This document shows positions 16,262-25,104 of a stretch of DNA of 64,000 nucleotides, in pieces. Position numbers and translations under genes: made by a program. Source of the DNA: Erysipelotrichaceae bacterium (lineage in GTDB: Bacteria; Bacillota_I; Bacilli_A; Erysipelotrichales; Erysipelotrichaceae); contig JAFRZA010000034.1 in NCBI GenBank assembly GCA_017442805.1, forward strand, positions 1 to 64,000, read 5' to 3'. How positions within the stretch are numbered: the stretch's first letter is position 1; each line of letters opens with the position of its first letter. Below the pieces are notes generated by a model. That model was not told the DNA's origin. It ran no database searches and saw only the letters and a list, made by a program, of their open reading frames with translations.

Positions 16262-17317
16262 ATGGAAAACAAGATGATTGCCGTATTATTCGGCGGACAG
16301 GCCAATGAGCATCCGGTATCACTGATGTCAACAGCTTCGATCCTGCGCAACATGCCGGCCTGGTATGACACCTATCTGGTGGGCATTACCCGCGACGGCC
16401 GCTGGTATCATTACCAGGGCAGCATCGATGACATCGAAAACGACAAGTGGGAGGAGCATCCCGACAACGAGGAAGTCATCCTTTCTCCCAATTGCGATCA
16501 TCACGGCTTTTACCAGCTGGACAGCCGCTCCATCCAGAGAGTCGACGTCATTCTGCCGGTGCTGCATGGCCGCAACGGCGAAGACGGCACCGTTCAGGGC
16601 TTATGCCAGCTTAACGGCATTCCCTATGTCAGCTGCTCGATGACCTCCAGCGCGCTGGTCATGGACAAGCACTTCACCCACGTGATCTGCGAAAGCGCCG
16701 GCGTTCTGATGGCCAGATACATGATCCTGAGACGTCATGAGGAGCATGATCTGGAAGAACTGTTCCAGGAAGTCGAACAGAAACTGGGACTGCCCTGCTA
16801 CGTCAAGCCGGTCAGCGAAGGCTCATCATTCGGCGCCCACAAGGTCAGCAACTTCCTGCAGTTTGAGGAATATCTGGCTGACGCCTTCAGCTATGACGAC
16901 AAGGTCCTGGTTGAGGAATTCATCGACGGCTATGAAGTCGGTGCCGGCGTCATGGGCTATGGCGGCAATGTCGAAGCCGGCGAAGTATTTGAGATCATCG
17001 TTTCTTCGGAAATGTACGGATATGCCGAGAAGTATGAGGGCTACAAGACCGTCATCAACACCCCGGCCAAGACCATCCCCAGAGAACTTCAGGAAAAGAT
17101 CAGGACGGAAGCCGTCAGGATCTACCGCCTGCTGGACTGCGACATGCTGGCGCGTGTCGACTTCTTCTACGGTTCCAAGGGCCTGGTCTTCAACGAGGTC
17201 AACTCGATTCCGGGTTTCACCTCCCATTCTCTCTATCCGGCCAGCTTCAAGGCGGCCGGCATGAGCTACAGCAGCATCATCGACCGGCTGATCCAGCTGG
17301 CGTTGGACAGGAAATAA
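16262..17317 (+). CDS. ddl: D-alanine--D-alanine ligase
   Basis: A 351-residue ATP-grasp ligase. N-domain start IAVLFGGQANEHPVSLMS (most Ddl have S-x-E-H-E-V-S). ATP-binding region YVKPVSEGSSFGAHKV, EEFIDGYEVGAGVMG, and the metal/product end FNEVNSIPGFTSHSLYP. The omega-loop region reads YAEKYEGYKTVINTPAK; EKY fits a D-Ala specific enzyme, while the following stretch resembles ligases of the VanG lineage as I remember them. Genes on both sides (murF, alr) make the housekeeping D-Ala-D-Ala role by far the most likely. Confidence 0.93.
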   Translation: MENKMIAVLFGGQANEHPVSLMSTASILRNMPAWYDTYLVGITRDGRWYHYQGSIDDIENDKWEEHPDNEEVILSPNCDHHGFYQLDSRSIQRVDVILPVLHGRNGEDGTVQGLCQLNGIPYVSCSMTSSALVMDKHFTHVICESAGVLMARYMILRRHEEHDLEELFQEVEQKLGLPCYVKPVSEGSSFGAHKVSNFLQFEEYLADAFSYDDKVLVEEFIDGYEVGAGVMGYGGNVEAGEVFEIIVSSEMYGYAEKYEGYKTVINTPAKTIPRELQEKIRTEAVRIYRLLDCDMLARVDFFYGSKGLVFNEVNSIPGFTSHSLYPASFKAAGMSYSSIIDRLIQLALDRK

Positions 17318-17318
17318 G

Positions 17319-18425
17319 ATGAGCGGATCACGTTGTTATCTGGAGTTAAACAAAGAGAACTTCCGCCATAACGTCAGAGGCCTGCAGGCCATTCTGCCTG
17401 AAGAAACCGGCATCATCGGCGTCATCAAGGCTGATTACTACGGCCATGGCGACATCGAGACCGCTGAGATCATGGCTGAAGAAGGCGTCAGCGACTTCTG
17501 CGTCGCGGCGCTCAACGAAGCCGTCAAGCTGAGGGAAGAAGGTCTGAAGGGAAGTCTGCTGATCCTCGGCTATACCGAAAGAAAGGACTGGCTGAAGGCT
17601 CACCAGCACAATTGCATCCTGACGCTGGCCAGCTATGAGCAGCTCAGGGACATGAGTGACTTTGCCAGGGAAAACGGCATCGTGCTGGACATCGAGGTAA
17701 AGGTCGATACCGGCATGCACCGCATCGGCGTCGACCCTGAGATTACCGATGAGCAGCTGGATGAGATCTACAGCGATGCCGGCCTGCGCGTCATCGGCAC
17801 CTACTCGCATCTGTGCCGGGCGGACAGCTTTGACGAAAAGGACATAGAGTACACTCATCAGCAGAAAGAGATCTTCGACTCCTTCCTGAAGAGAGTAAGG
17901 GACAGAGGACTTGACTGCGGCAGAAGGCATCTGTGCGCTTCCAGCGGCATCCTCAATTATCCTGAGTTTGTCTATGACTTTGTCAGACCGGGCTTCATGT
18001 TACTGGGCTTTACCGTCGGTGAAGTCCACGAGCGCTATCAGCGTAAGCCGGTGCTGGCCTGGTACAGCAGGATCGAGATGATCAAGACCGTTGAAACCGG
18101 CGAAGGGCTCTCCTATGGCCACATTTATCACTGCGATAAGCCGCAGAGGATCGCTACCGTCTCGGTAGGATACGGCGACGGCTATCCGCGCCGGCTTTCC
18201 AACAGCGGATACGTGGTCATTAACGGAAAGAAAGCGCCGATAAGGGGCCGGATCTGCATGGACCAGATGATGGTCGACGTCACTGACATCGACTGCCGGC
18301 GGGAAGATCTGGTCACCCTGATCGGTGAAGGCTGCTCAGCCGATCAGCTGGCCCAAATGAGCGGAACCATCGTTGATGAGATCGTCTGTGACATCAACGG
18401 ACGCGTGGAAAGAATATACAAGTAG
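17319..18425 (+). CDS. alr: Alanine racemase
   Basis: A 368-residue PLP-dependent fold-III racemase giving D-Ala for Ddl. The PLP lysine sits in GVIKADYYGHG; the common form is VKANAYGHG, so Asp-Tyr replaces Asn-Ala here. The second catalytic residue is the Tyr of SVGYGDGYPR, and RICMDQMMVD is also typical. No membrane domain is present, which argues against VanT. The gene starts two bases after ddl, completing a murF-ddl-alr D-alanine branch. The YYGHG variant is notable, but the family call is safe. Confidence 0.93.
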   Translation: MSGSRCYLELNKENFRHNVRGLQAILPEETGIIGVIKADYYGHGDIETAEIMAEEGVSDFCVAALNEAVKLREEGLKGSLLILGYTERKDWLKAHQHNCILTLASYEQLRDMSDFARENGIVLDIEVKVDTGMHRIGVDPEITDEQLDEIYSDAGLRVIGTYSHLCRADSFDEKDIEYTHQQKEIFDSFLKRVRDRGLDCGRRHLCASSGILNYPEFVYDFVRPGFMLLGFTVGEVHERYQRKPVLAWYSRIEMIKTVETGEGLSYGHIYHCDKPQRIATVSVGYGDGYPRRLSNSGYVVINGKKAPIRGRICMDQMMVDVTDIDCRREDLVTLIGEGCSADQLAQMSGTIVDEIVCDINGRVERIYK

Positions 18426-18438
18426 AGGGAGTATCGTT

Positions 18439-19002
18439 ATGAAACAGAATCTGGGAAAACTGACTCCGGTCGATGTCGACCTGGTAAAGGACGAAAGAGG
18501 CCGTCTGATCCTGATGAACTATAAGGAACACTTCGGCTATCTGATCGATCATGATGTGGAAAAAAAGCTGGGACTATTCCAGTCCCGTTATCTGCTGGCC
18601 GTAATGCTCGGTGTCTTCATCGGCTTCTACGGCAAGTGGGTTTACGGCGTGCTGTTCGCTCTGGTACTGGCCGGCTTTACCGAGTTCTATTACCGCAAGC
18701 GTTTCCTGCCGTCGCTGCAGACCATTGAGTCCAGCGATCTGCCGGAAAAGAGAATCGGCAGATATATCATCGTGGCGCAGAAGGGCAGAAAGTCCATCTA
18801 CATCCTGCTGTTTGCCTCACTGGCTCTCAGCGTACTTCTGATAATCAACTGCTACGCCACCATCATGCAGAATGGCAAGGGCGTTACCGAGATCAACAAC
18901 CTGCTTCTGATCATCGTTTCCGTCGCCCTGTCCATCTATTCCGCCTGGCAGGCGCTCAACTGCTTCAGGGCATTGGATTATCTGAAAAAGGGAGGAGAAT
19001 AA
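18439..19002 (+). CDS. Four-segment membrane protein, unknown
   Basis: A 187-residue protein with hydrophobic segments in two pairs (about residues 51-83 and 118-170). The N-terminal 45 residues are soluble and acidic (DVDLVKDERGRLILMNYKEH). No family recognised. It sits 13 bases after alr with a GAGGGAG site and one base before the small FakA-like gene, so it belongs to the cell wall operon. It could be a membrane partner of its neighbours; the sequence alone says no more. Confidence 0.75.
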   Translation: MKQNLGKLTPVDVDLVKDERGRLILMNYKEHFGYLIDHDVEKKLGLFQSRYLLAVMLGVFIGFYGKWVYGVLFALVLAGFTEFYYRKRFLPSLQTIESSDLPEKRIGRYIIVAQKGRKSIYILLFASLALSVLLIINCYATIMQNGKGVTEINNLLLIIVSVALSIYSAWQALNCFRALDYLKKGGE

Positions 19003-19003
19003 G

Positions 19004-19255
19004 ATGCTGGAATTCAAGTTTGACACGCAGCTTCTGATTGCCGGTCACGATCTCGACGAAGACGAGATCCACGACTACATTACCGAACATTTCCAGGGCG
19101 ACTGCCTGCTGGCCGTGGGCGATGAGGATCTGATCAAGATCCACTTCCATACCAACGAGCCCTGGCTGGTGCTGGAATACTGCGCTTCCCTGGGCGACAT
19201 CTACGATGTCATCGTCGAAAACATGCAGCGTCAGGCTGACGGCCTGAAGGGCTAA
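19004..19255 (+). CDS. Orphan FakA/YloV C-terminal-type domain
   Basis: An 83-residue protein. LIAGHDLDEDEIHDYITE, GDEDLIKIHFHTNEP and the final IENMQRQ-like block (VENMQRQA) match the last domain of the fatty acid kinase subunit FakA (DAK2 fusion YloV), known to me as PFCTEF...VVGDDDLIKVHVHTNDP...IENMREQ. The kinase and linker domains are absent, so it is a stand-alone copy. The family role of this domain is fatty-acid or partner binding; the effect without a kinase is unknown. It ends the operon that begins with cdaA. Confidence 0.75.
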   Translation: MLEFKFDTQLLIAGHDLDEDEIHDYITEHFQGDCLLAVGDEDLIKIHFHTNEPWLVLEYCASLGDIYDVIVENMQRQADGLKG

Positions 19256-19320
19256 CATTCAGCTTTTCTCCACAAATTCATCACATTTACCGTATATATT
19301 GAAAGTGCGGAGGTGAGAGC

Positions 19321-19995
19321 ATGGCAAAACTGTTAGTTGTTGACGACGAGCAGAAAATCAGGGAAATGATCCGTAAATACGCTGTTTTCGAAGGCTATGA
19401 CGTCGAAGAGGCGTCAGACGGATTTGAAGCCGTTGAGCGGTGCGAAAAGGAAAACTTTGACCTGATTATCATGGACGTCATGATGCCTGATCTGGACGGT
19501 TTTTCGGCCGTCAAGGCCATTCGCCGGTTCAAAAACACACCGGTGATCATGCTTTCAGCCCGCGGAGAAGAGTATGACAGGATACACGGCTTCGAAGTAG
19601 GCGTTGATGACTATGTCGTCAAGCCTTTTTCCGTTAAGGAACTGATGATGCGCGTCAGCGCTATTCTGGCCCGCAGCCGTGCTGTCAGTCAGCCGGCAGC
19701 CGATACGGCCAGCTTTGAAGGCCTGGAGATCGACTATACCGCCCGCATCGTGAAGATCGACGGCGAAAGAGTGGAAATGTCCCCCAAGGAATACGAACTG
19801 CTTTTCTTCATGAGCCGCAACTGCAACATGGCCTTAAGCAGGGAAACCCTGCTGACCGAAGTATGGGGTTACGATTATTTCGGTGATGACCGCACGCTGG
19901 ATACTCATATCAAGCTTCTGCGTCGTTCACTTGGCGAATATCAGAAATTCATCGTTACCGTCAGAGGGGTAGGTTACCGTTTTGATGCGCAGTAA
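19321..19995 (+). CDS. OmpR-family response regulator
   Basis: A 224-residue regulator: receiver domain 1-120 with phosphoacceptor Asp52 (IIMDVMMPDLDG) and conserved Lys in DDYVVKPFS, then a winged-helix DNA-binding domain from about 130 (VEMSPKEYELLFFMSRN ... RTLDTHIKLLRRSLG ... TVRGVGYRF). GGAGGTG lies before the ATG. Its stop is 11 bases inside the histidine kinase gene, so the two form a co-translated pair. Regulated genes are not evident. Confidence 0.93.
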   Translation: MAKLLVVDDEQKIREMIRKYAVFEGYDVEEASDGFEAVERCEKENFDLIIMDVMMPDLDGFSAVKAIRRFKNTPVIMLSARGEEYDRIHGFEVGVDDYVVKPFSVKELMMRVSAILARSRAVSQPAADTASFEGLEIDYTARIVKIDGERVEMSPKEYELLFFMSRNCNMALSRETLLTEVWGYDYFGDDRTLDTHIKLLRRSLGEYQKFIVTVRGVGYRFDAQ

Positions 19996-21487
19996 CGTTA
20001 CGGATAACAGGTTGAAAAGAAACAGAAAATCAGGCTCCCTGTACCGGAAGCTGTTTTACTATTTTCTGGCCTTTACCGTCATCTTCATCGCGCTGTTATG
20101 GATCCTGCAGGTCTTTACCCTGAACTACTCCTACAAGTCTTCCCGGCTTAATGACATCATGAAGACCGGCCGGCAGGTCAAGGCGGAAATCAGCGATGAG
20201 GACAGCGCTGATGAGATAATTGAGGATCTGTCCATCGACCGCGATACTGCCATCGTTCTTTATGATACGTCTTCCGGAAGCATCATCACATCAAACGCTC
20301 AGGTAATCGATGAATTACGCATCCGTTTTAATCTGAAGGATCTTTTCAGTCCGCTGGTAAGCAGCCCTGATTCCCCAGAGATCCTGCTTTACATGAATTC
20401 CAAGGGCATGGAAGTCAGCCGCTTCAGCATCATGAAGGGCAAGAGCGACCGCTCCTATTACGACGCTGACGTCAAGGCCATCATTTATCTGACTACAGCG
20501 ACCAACGAAGAAGACCATCTGGTGGGATTAATGGTCATAGGTTCGATCGTTCCCGTCGAGGCTACCGTTTCCACGCTGCGCCGGCAGCTGGTAATGATCA
20601 GCATCATCCTGCTGATCGTCTCCCTGCTGATTGCCATGATCGCAGCCCGCAACATTTCCAAGCCGATAAGCGAGATAAACCGTCAGGCCGCCTTATTGGC
20701 CAGGGGCAGTTATGATACCGAATTCAACGCCCGGGGTTATAGGGAAATCGAGGAACTGTCCACTACCCTTGACGCCATGGCTGAGGATCTGGGCAAGGCT
20801 GATCAGATGCAGAAGGAACTGATTGCCAATGTCTCTCACGATCTGCGCACGCCGCTGACCATGATCTCCGGATATGGCGAACTGATGCGGGACATTCCCG
20901 ATGAAAACAACCCGGAAAACGTCCAGATCATCATTGACGAAGCCAAGCGTCTGACCTCGCTGGTCAATAATCTGTTGGACATCTCCAAGCTGCAGTCCGG
21001 AAATGAAGCCCTTTCCACGGGCATCATCAACTGCGACGACATGGTCTACGGCGTGGTCCAGAGCTATCAGATGATGGAAGCTGAGGGCTATAGGATCATG
21101 GTTGAGGCTCTGACGGAAAACCGCTACATTGAGGCTGACCAGGCCCGGATTCAGCAGGTGTTATACAATCTCATGAACAATGCAATCAACCACTGCGGCG
21201 ATGATAAGGAGGTCATCCTGCGTTATCAGCTTGAGGGCGACGCCATGCGGTTTGACGTCATCGACCATGGAGAGGGCATCGCGGAAGACGAACTGGAGAA
21301 GATCTGGCAGCGTTACTACAAGTCAGACAGGACCAGGCACTATGTGCCCGGCAGCGGCATCGGCCTGTCCATCGTCAAGACGATTCTGGACATGCATGGC
21401 GCCGAATACGGAGTAAACTCCAAACTGGGCGAAGGTTCGGATTTTTATTTCAAAATCAAAGTGTTGGAAAATGATGAGCCCAGATAG
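19985..21487 (+). CDS. Sensor histidine kinase
   Basis: A 500-residue kinase. Membrane segments lie near residues 24-46 and 202-222 around an extracytoplasmic sensor of about 150 residues. HAMP follows (NISKPISEINRQAALLARG), then the H-box NVSHDLRTPL with His285 and a GHKL ATPase domain (NNAINHCGDD, HGEGIAEDELEKI, GSGIGLSIVK). It starts inside the response regulator gene at ATG 19985; a TTG three bases earlier is less likely. The Mrp ATPase gene follows 29 bases later. Confidence 0.93.
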   Translation: MRSNVTDNRLKRNRKSGSLYRKLFYYFLAFTVIFIALLWILQVFTLNYSYKSSRLNDIMKTGRQVKAEISDEDSADEIIEDLSIDRDTAIVLYDTSSGSIITSNAQVIDELRIRFNLKDLFSPLVSSPDSPEILLYMNSKGMEVSRFSIMKGKSDRSYYDADVKAIIYLTTATNEEDHLVGLMVIGSIVPVEATVSTLRRQLVMISIILLIVSLLIAMIAARNISKPISEINRQAALLARGSYDTEFNARGYREIEELSTTLDAMAEDLGKADQMQKELIANVSHDLRTPLTMISGYGELMRDIPDENNPENVQIIIDEAKRLTSLVNNLLDISKLQSGNEALSTGIINCDDMVYGVVQSYQMMEAEGYRIMVEALTENRYIEADQARIQQVLYNLMNNAINHCGDDKEVILRYQLEGDAMRFDVIDHGEGIAEDELEKIWQRYYKSDRTRHYVPGSGIGLSIVKTILDMHGAEYGVNSKLGEGSDFYFKIKVLENDEPR

Positions 21488-21516
21488 TACAATTACTTTC
21501 GGAGGTATACGCAATA

Positions 21517-22338
21517 ATGACTGAATGCAATCACGATTGTTCCAACTGCGCCCAGAACTGCGCCAGCAGAACCGAGCAGCAGGACTTCAGCATAAAGACA
21601 AATGAAAACTCGGCAGTGAAGAAGGTCATCGGCGTCGTTTCCGGCAAGGGCGGCGTCGGCAAGAGCCTGGTAACTTCCCTGCTGGCCTGCGCGGCGCAGA
21701 GAGATGGCCACAAGACCGCCATTCTGGACGCCGACATCACTGGTCCTTCCATCGCCCAGAGTTTCGGCTTGAAGGAAAGACTCTACAGCACCGATACGGC
21801 CATCATTCCCGCCTACAGTGAAACGGGAATCAAAATCGTTTCCACCAACCTGATCCTGGATAATGAGACCCAGCCGGTCATCTGGCGGGGAGCCATCCTG
21901 TCCGGAGTGGTCAAGCAGTTCTTCTCGGAAACTGACTGGGGCGAAGTCGACCTGATGTTCGTGGACATGCCGCCGGGAACCGGCGACGTACCGCTGACGG
22001 TCTTCCAGTCGATTCCGCTGGACGGAATCATCATCGTTTCCACTCCTCAGCAGCTGGTCAAGATCATCGTCGAGAAGGCCATCAACATGGCCCGGATGAT
22101 GAACGTTCCGGTACTGGGACTGATCGAGAACATGAGCTACGTCGAATGCGACAGCTGCGGCAGCCGCATCAACCTGTTTGGGGAAAGCCATGCCGAAGAG
22201 ATCTGCAGAGAACACGGCATTCCCCTGCTGGCTCAGCTGCCGATTAACACCGGACTGAACCTGGCCGTCGATAGAGGTCAGATCGAGTTCTACCCGGTCA
22301 GCTATCTGGACGGCGTCGTGGAAAAGCTGGCGGAGTAA
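21517..22338 (+). CDS. Mrp/NBP35-type iron-sulfur carrier ATPase
   Basis: A 273-residue P-loop ATPase. A Cys-rich N-terminus (CNHDCSNCAQNC) resembles the NBP35 iron-sulfur site. The deviant Walker A is SGKGGVGKS (42-50), followed by LDADITGPS and DMPPGTGDVPLT. CDSCGS near residue 212 gives the dimer-bridging Cys pair. Members store and deliver Fe-S clusters to target enzymes in the cytoplasm. GGAGG precedes the ATG. It is probably co-transcribed with the two-component system; a bidirectional terminator follows. Confidence 0.92.
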   Translation: MTECNHDCSNCAQNCASRTEQQDFSIKTNENSAVKKVIGVVSGKGGVGKSLVTSLLACAAQRDGHKTAILDADITGPSIAQSFGLKERLYSTDTAIIPAYSETGIKIVSTNLILDNETQPVIWRGAILSGVVKQFFSETDWGEVDLMFVDMPPGTGDVPLTVFQSIPLDGIIIVSTPQQLVKIIVEKAINMARMMNVPVLGLIENMSYVECDSCGSRINLFGESHAEEICREHGIPLLAQLPINTGLNLAVDRGQIEFYPVSYLDGVVEKLAE

Positions 22339-22362
22339 GAATAATACTGTAACCACTAAACA

Positions 22363-22389
22363 AACAAGGAGCCTTGAGGGCTCCTTGTT
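22363..22389. terminator. Bidirectional terminator
   Basis: AACAAGGAGCC and GGCTCCTTGTT form an 11-bp perfect stem around TTGAG between convergent genes (Mrp and glycosyltransferase). Confidence 0.85.
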
Positions 22390-22411
22390 ATATTGTTGAT
22401 TCTTCCGTAAA

Positions 22412-23494
22412 TCAGATGTGGTTGCTGACGTAATCGGCGATCACCTCGGCACCGTTGCCGATTCCGTGAGTAACCGTTTTTTCCAGACAGTCCTTAAGCT
22501 TTCCGCTATGGATAAGATCGTTCAGGGTATCGTAAATCCGCTGAGGATCTTCACAGCGGATACCGTAGCCGTTGTCAACGACAAAGCGGTAGTTGTGGTT
22601 CTCCTGGCCGTTGATGTGTCCGGTGATGACCACAGCGCACCCGCTTCTGACGGCCTCGATGATTGCGTTGGGGCCGGCCTTGGTCAATACGATCTGGCAG
22701 TCCTCAAGATACTCATTGACGTTGCCGACAAAGCCGCAGATCTCCAGTGACTGCGGCAGTTCCCCCATTTTTTGCATGCCGACAAGGGTATCATGCAGTC
22801 GATCGTCCAGACCGCAGATGAAACTGGTTCTGAAATTATCCAGACGCGATACCTGTTGGAGAAAGCGGATGTTCTTCTGCAGATCCGTTGACGGATTGAG
22901 CATCAGGATCTTCAGAGGGTCGCTGAGCTTTTTCGGCGTCCGGCGCGGGGCGATGTCATCGCGCACCGGGAAACCGGAAACCATGATCCGCTCACGGTCA
23001 AAGCCTTTTTTCAGATAGGATCTGTATACTTCTTCACTCGGCAGAAACGACATGTCGGCTTTCCTGTCCTGCCAGACTCTGGGAGGGTCGATCAGATCGA
23101 TGACCGTAATATAGAAGGGAATGTTCAGCTGCTGTGATCGGATGATCCAGGAGATGGCCTTGGTGAACATGCAGTGGACGGAAAGGATCAGATCGGGCCG
23201 GTATTCATCAATCACCTTTAAAAACTCCTTCTTCAGCCGGATGCAGATGAAGGTGTGAAGGATATCGGGAAAGAACTGGGAAAAGCGCTGGCAGAGGTAA
23301 TAAACCAGCGGTGAGCCGGTCGTCAGGGGTATGTAGCTGTCTTCCATGACGTGACCGATCCTTCCCATTAACGGGAATACGTCGATCTGCCGGCAGTCAT
23401 AACCCGCGTCTCTGAGTTTCTTTTCGATCGCGTTGGCGGAAGACTTGTGGCCGGAGCCGGTTTTTTCGGAAGTCAGAATAAGTACTTTTTTCAT
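22412..23494 (-). CDS. MGDG-synthase-like diacylglycerol glycosyltransferase
   Basis: A 360-residue GT28-type glycosyltransferase. LILTSEKTGSGHKSSANAI is the acceptor-side loop of MGDG synthase/UgtP enzymes. The C-terminal half carries the donor site: ICGFVGNVNEYLEDCQIVLTKAG and PNAIIEAVRSGCAVVITGHINGQE. The family transfers glucose or galactose to diacylglycerol, giving membrane glycolipids and lipoteichoic acid anchors; donor sugar not determinable. ATG 23494 lies 7 bases after TATAAT; GGAG is only 3 bases from the ATG, too close to work, so a leaderless mRNA is likely. ATG 23503 overlaps the -10 and is rejected. Confidence 0.88.
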   Translation of the reverse strand: MKKVLILTSEKTGSGHKSSANAIEKKLRDAGYDCRQIDVFPLMGRIGHVMEDSYIPLTTGSPLVYYLCQRFSQFFPDILHTFICIRLKKEFLKVIDEYRPDLILSVHCMFTKAISWIIRSQQLNIPFYITVIDLIDPPRVWQDRKADMSFLPSEEVYRSYLKKGFDRERIMVSGFPVRDDIAPRRTPKKLSDPLKILMLNPSTDLQKNIRFLQQVSRLDNFRTSFICGLDDRLHDTLVGMQKMGELPQSLEICGFVGNVNEYLEDCQIVLTKAGPNAIIEAVRSGCAVVITGHINGQENHNYRFVVDNGYGIRCEDPQRIYDTLNDLIHSGKLKDCLEKTVTHGIGNGAEVIADYVSNHI

Positions 23495-23501
23495 AATCTC
23501 C

Positions 23502-23507
23502 ATTATA
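23502..23507 (-). promoter_or_regulatory. -10 box of glycosyltransferase gene (leaderless type)
   Basis: TATAAT on the minus strand, 7 bases from ATG 23494. The -35 is weak (ATTAAA). Confidence 0.45.
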
Positions 23508-23565
23508 CAGAAATATGGTATTATTTTAATAGATAGTGAAAGAATTAACAAAAGGAGGATTTCCG

Positions 23566-25104
23566 GTGCATACACAATATGATGTCATTGTCGTCGGCGC
23601 CGGCAACGGCGGTCTGGCCTGTGCGGCCACGACAGCCAAAGCCGGGCTTAAGACGCTTTTGCTGGAGAAGCACAACCTGCCGGGCGGGTGCGCTTCCAGT
23701 TTTGTCCGCGGCCGCTTCGAGTTTGAGCCGTCCCTGCACGAACTGTGCATGGTCGGCGATGAGGAAAAGCCTGATCTGGTCTACAACATCTTTAAAGAGT
23801 TGGGAGCTGAGGTCAACTGGTGCTATGAAAGAAATCTTTTCCGCGCCATCTGCAAGGGGCCGGGCGGTTACGACGTTACCCTGAAGGCCGGCAAACAGCA
23901 GTTCATCGAATCGTTTGAACAGTACTGCCCCGGCAGCCGGGAGAAACTGGAGAATCTCTTCAAACTCCAGCAGACCGACAATGAAGCCATTGAATACATC
24001 TATAAGATGAAGGGCAAGCCCAACGCGCTGGTCATGGCCTTTAAATACGGTGACTTCATGCGCATGGCCTCCCATTCCGTCAAGGAAGTTCTGGAAGAAC
24101 TGGGTTTTGACGAAAAGGCCGTCAACATCCTGTCCACCTACTGGGGTTATCTGGGTGTGCCGGCTGACGAACTGTCGGCCTTCCATTACTTCAACATGAT
24201 GACTACCTACATCAATGACGGCGCCGCCATGCCGAAGGACCGCTCCCACGAGCTTTCGCTGGCGCTGGTAAAGGTCATCGAGGATCACGGCAGCAGCGTC
24301 TGGTATAACGCTGAGGTGACCCAGTTCCTCTACGATGAGGAAGGAAAGGCCATCGGCGTGGAGATCAACCACCGGCAGAAACTCTATGCCAAAGAGATCG
24401 TCAGCAACATCATGCCCAACCGGGTCGCCAATCTCTCAAAAGAGCAGTACGTTCCCGAAAGGACCAGAAAGCTGATGAACGCTCGTAAGTTCGGCATCTC
24501 CACCTTCACCGTCTATCTGGGTCTGGACTGCACCAGGGAACAGCTGGGCTTTGACGACTACACCGTCTTCATCTCCGAGGATCCCGATTCCCGCAGGCAG
24601 TACGACACCAAGGGCATGTACATCGTCAACTGCCTTAACAAAGTCATTGAAGATTCCTCACCGGAAGGCACCTGCACGCTGTTCATCACCGCCTTACTGG
24701 AAGACAGCGACCTGCCGGAAGATCTGGATGAATACAACTACGAGAAGTACAAGACCGACATGGCCGAGAAGTACATCGTCGACGCTGAGAAGGTCCTGGG
24801 TCTTAAGATAAGAGAGCACATCGAGGAAATCGAAATCGCCACACCGGTCACGATGGCCCGCTATCTGGGCACTCCGGCCGGCACGATCTACGGTTACCGG
24901 CTTTCCGACTGGGACAACCTGATGGCCCGTACCGCTGCCGAGCAGGCGGACATCACCGTACCCAACCTTAACTACGTCGGCGGTCACTACATCCGCGGCG
25001 ACGGCTATAATGTGGCCTACTATACCGGCAATCTGATCGGCGGAAGGCTGGTCACAAAATACAGTGACCTTCTTTCCGCAAAGAAAGAGCAGGAGGTGGA
25101 ATAA
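23566..25104 (+). CDS. CrtI-like FAD-dependent oxidoreductase
   Basis: A 512-residue flavoprotein of the phytoene desaturase/all-trans-retinol saturase-like group (COG1233 type). The FAD Rossmann loop is VIVVGAGNGGLACAATTAKAG and the next glutamate-end strand is LLLEKHNLPGGCASSF. The C-terminal FAD cap is NLNYVGGHYIRGDGYNVAYYTG. I start it at GTG 23566, which has AGGAGG 7 bases upstream; an upstream GTG (23536) lies before that site. The stop overlaps the start of the reductase gene (TAATG), so electrons probably pass from that partner. Redox of an isoprenoid or unsaturated lipid is family-based inference; no carotenoid synthesis genes are nearby. Confidence 0.85.
   Translation: MHTQYDVIVVGAGNGGLACAATTAKAGLKTLLLEKHNLPGGCASSFVRGRFEFEPSLHELCMVGDEEKPDLVYNIFKELGAEVNWCYERNLFRAICKGPGGYDVTLKAGKQQFIESFEQYCPGSREKLENLFKLQQTDNEAIEYIYKMKGKPNALVMAFKYGDFMRMASHSVKEVLEELGFDEKAVNILSTYWGYLGVPADELSAFHYFNMMTTYINDGAAMPKDRSHELSLALVKVIEDHGSSVWYNAEVTQFLYDEEGKAIGVEINHRQKLYAKEIVSNIMPNRVANLSKEQYVPERTRKLMNARKFGISTFTVYLGLDCTREQLGFDDYTVFISEDPDSRRQYDTKGMYIVNCLNKVIEDSSPEGTCTLFITALLEDSDLPEDLDEYNYEKYKTDMAEKYIVDAEKVLGLKIREHIEEIEIATPVTMARYLGTPAGTIYGYRLSDWDNLMARTAAEQADITVPNLNYVGGHYIRGDGYNVAYYTGNLIGGRLVTKYSDLLSAKKEQEVE

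Noticed and set aside
16262..18425. Vancomycin-resistance cluster (ligase, racemase, VanRS-like two-component system at 50726)
   Set aside because: No vanH or vanX, the racemase lacks a VanT membrane domain, and the genes sit in a housekeeping murF-ddl-alr series; the two-component system is over 30 kb away.
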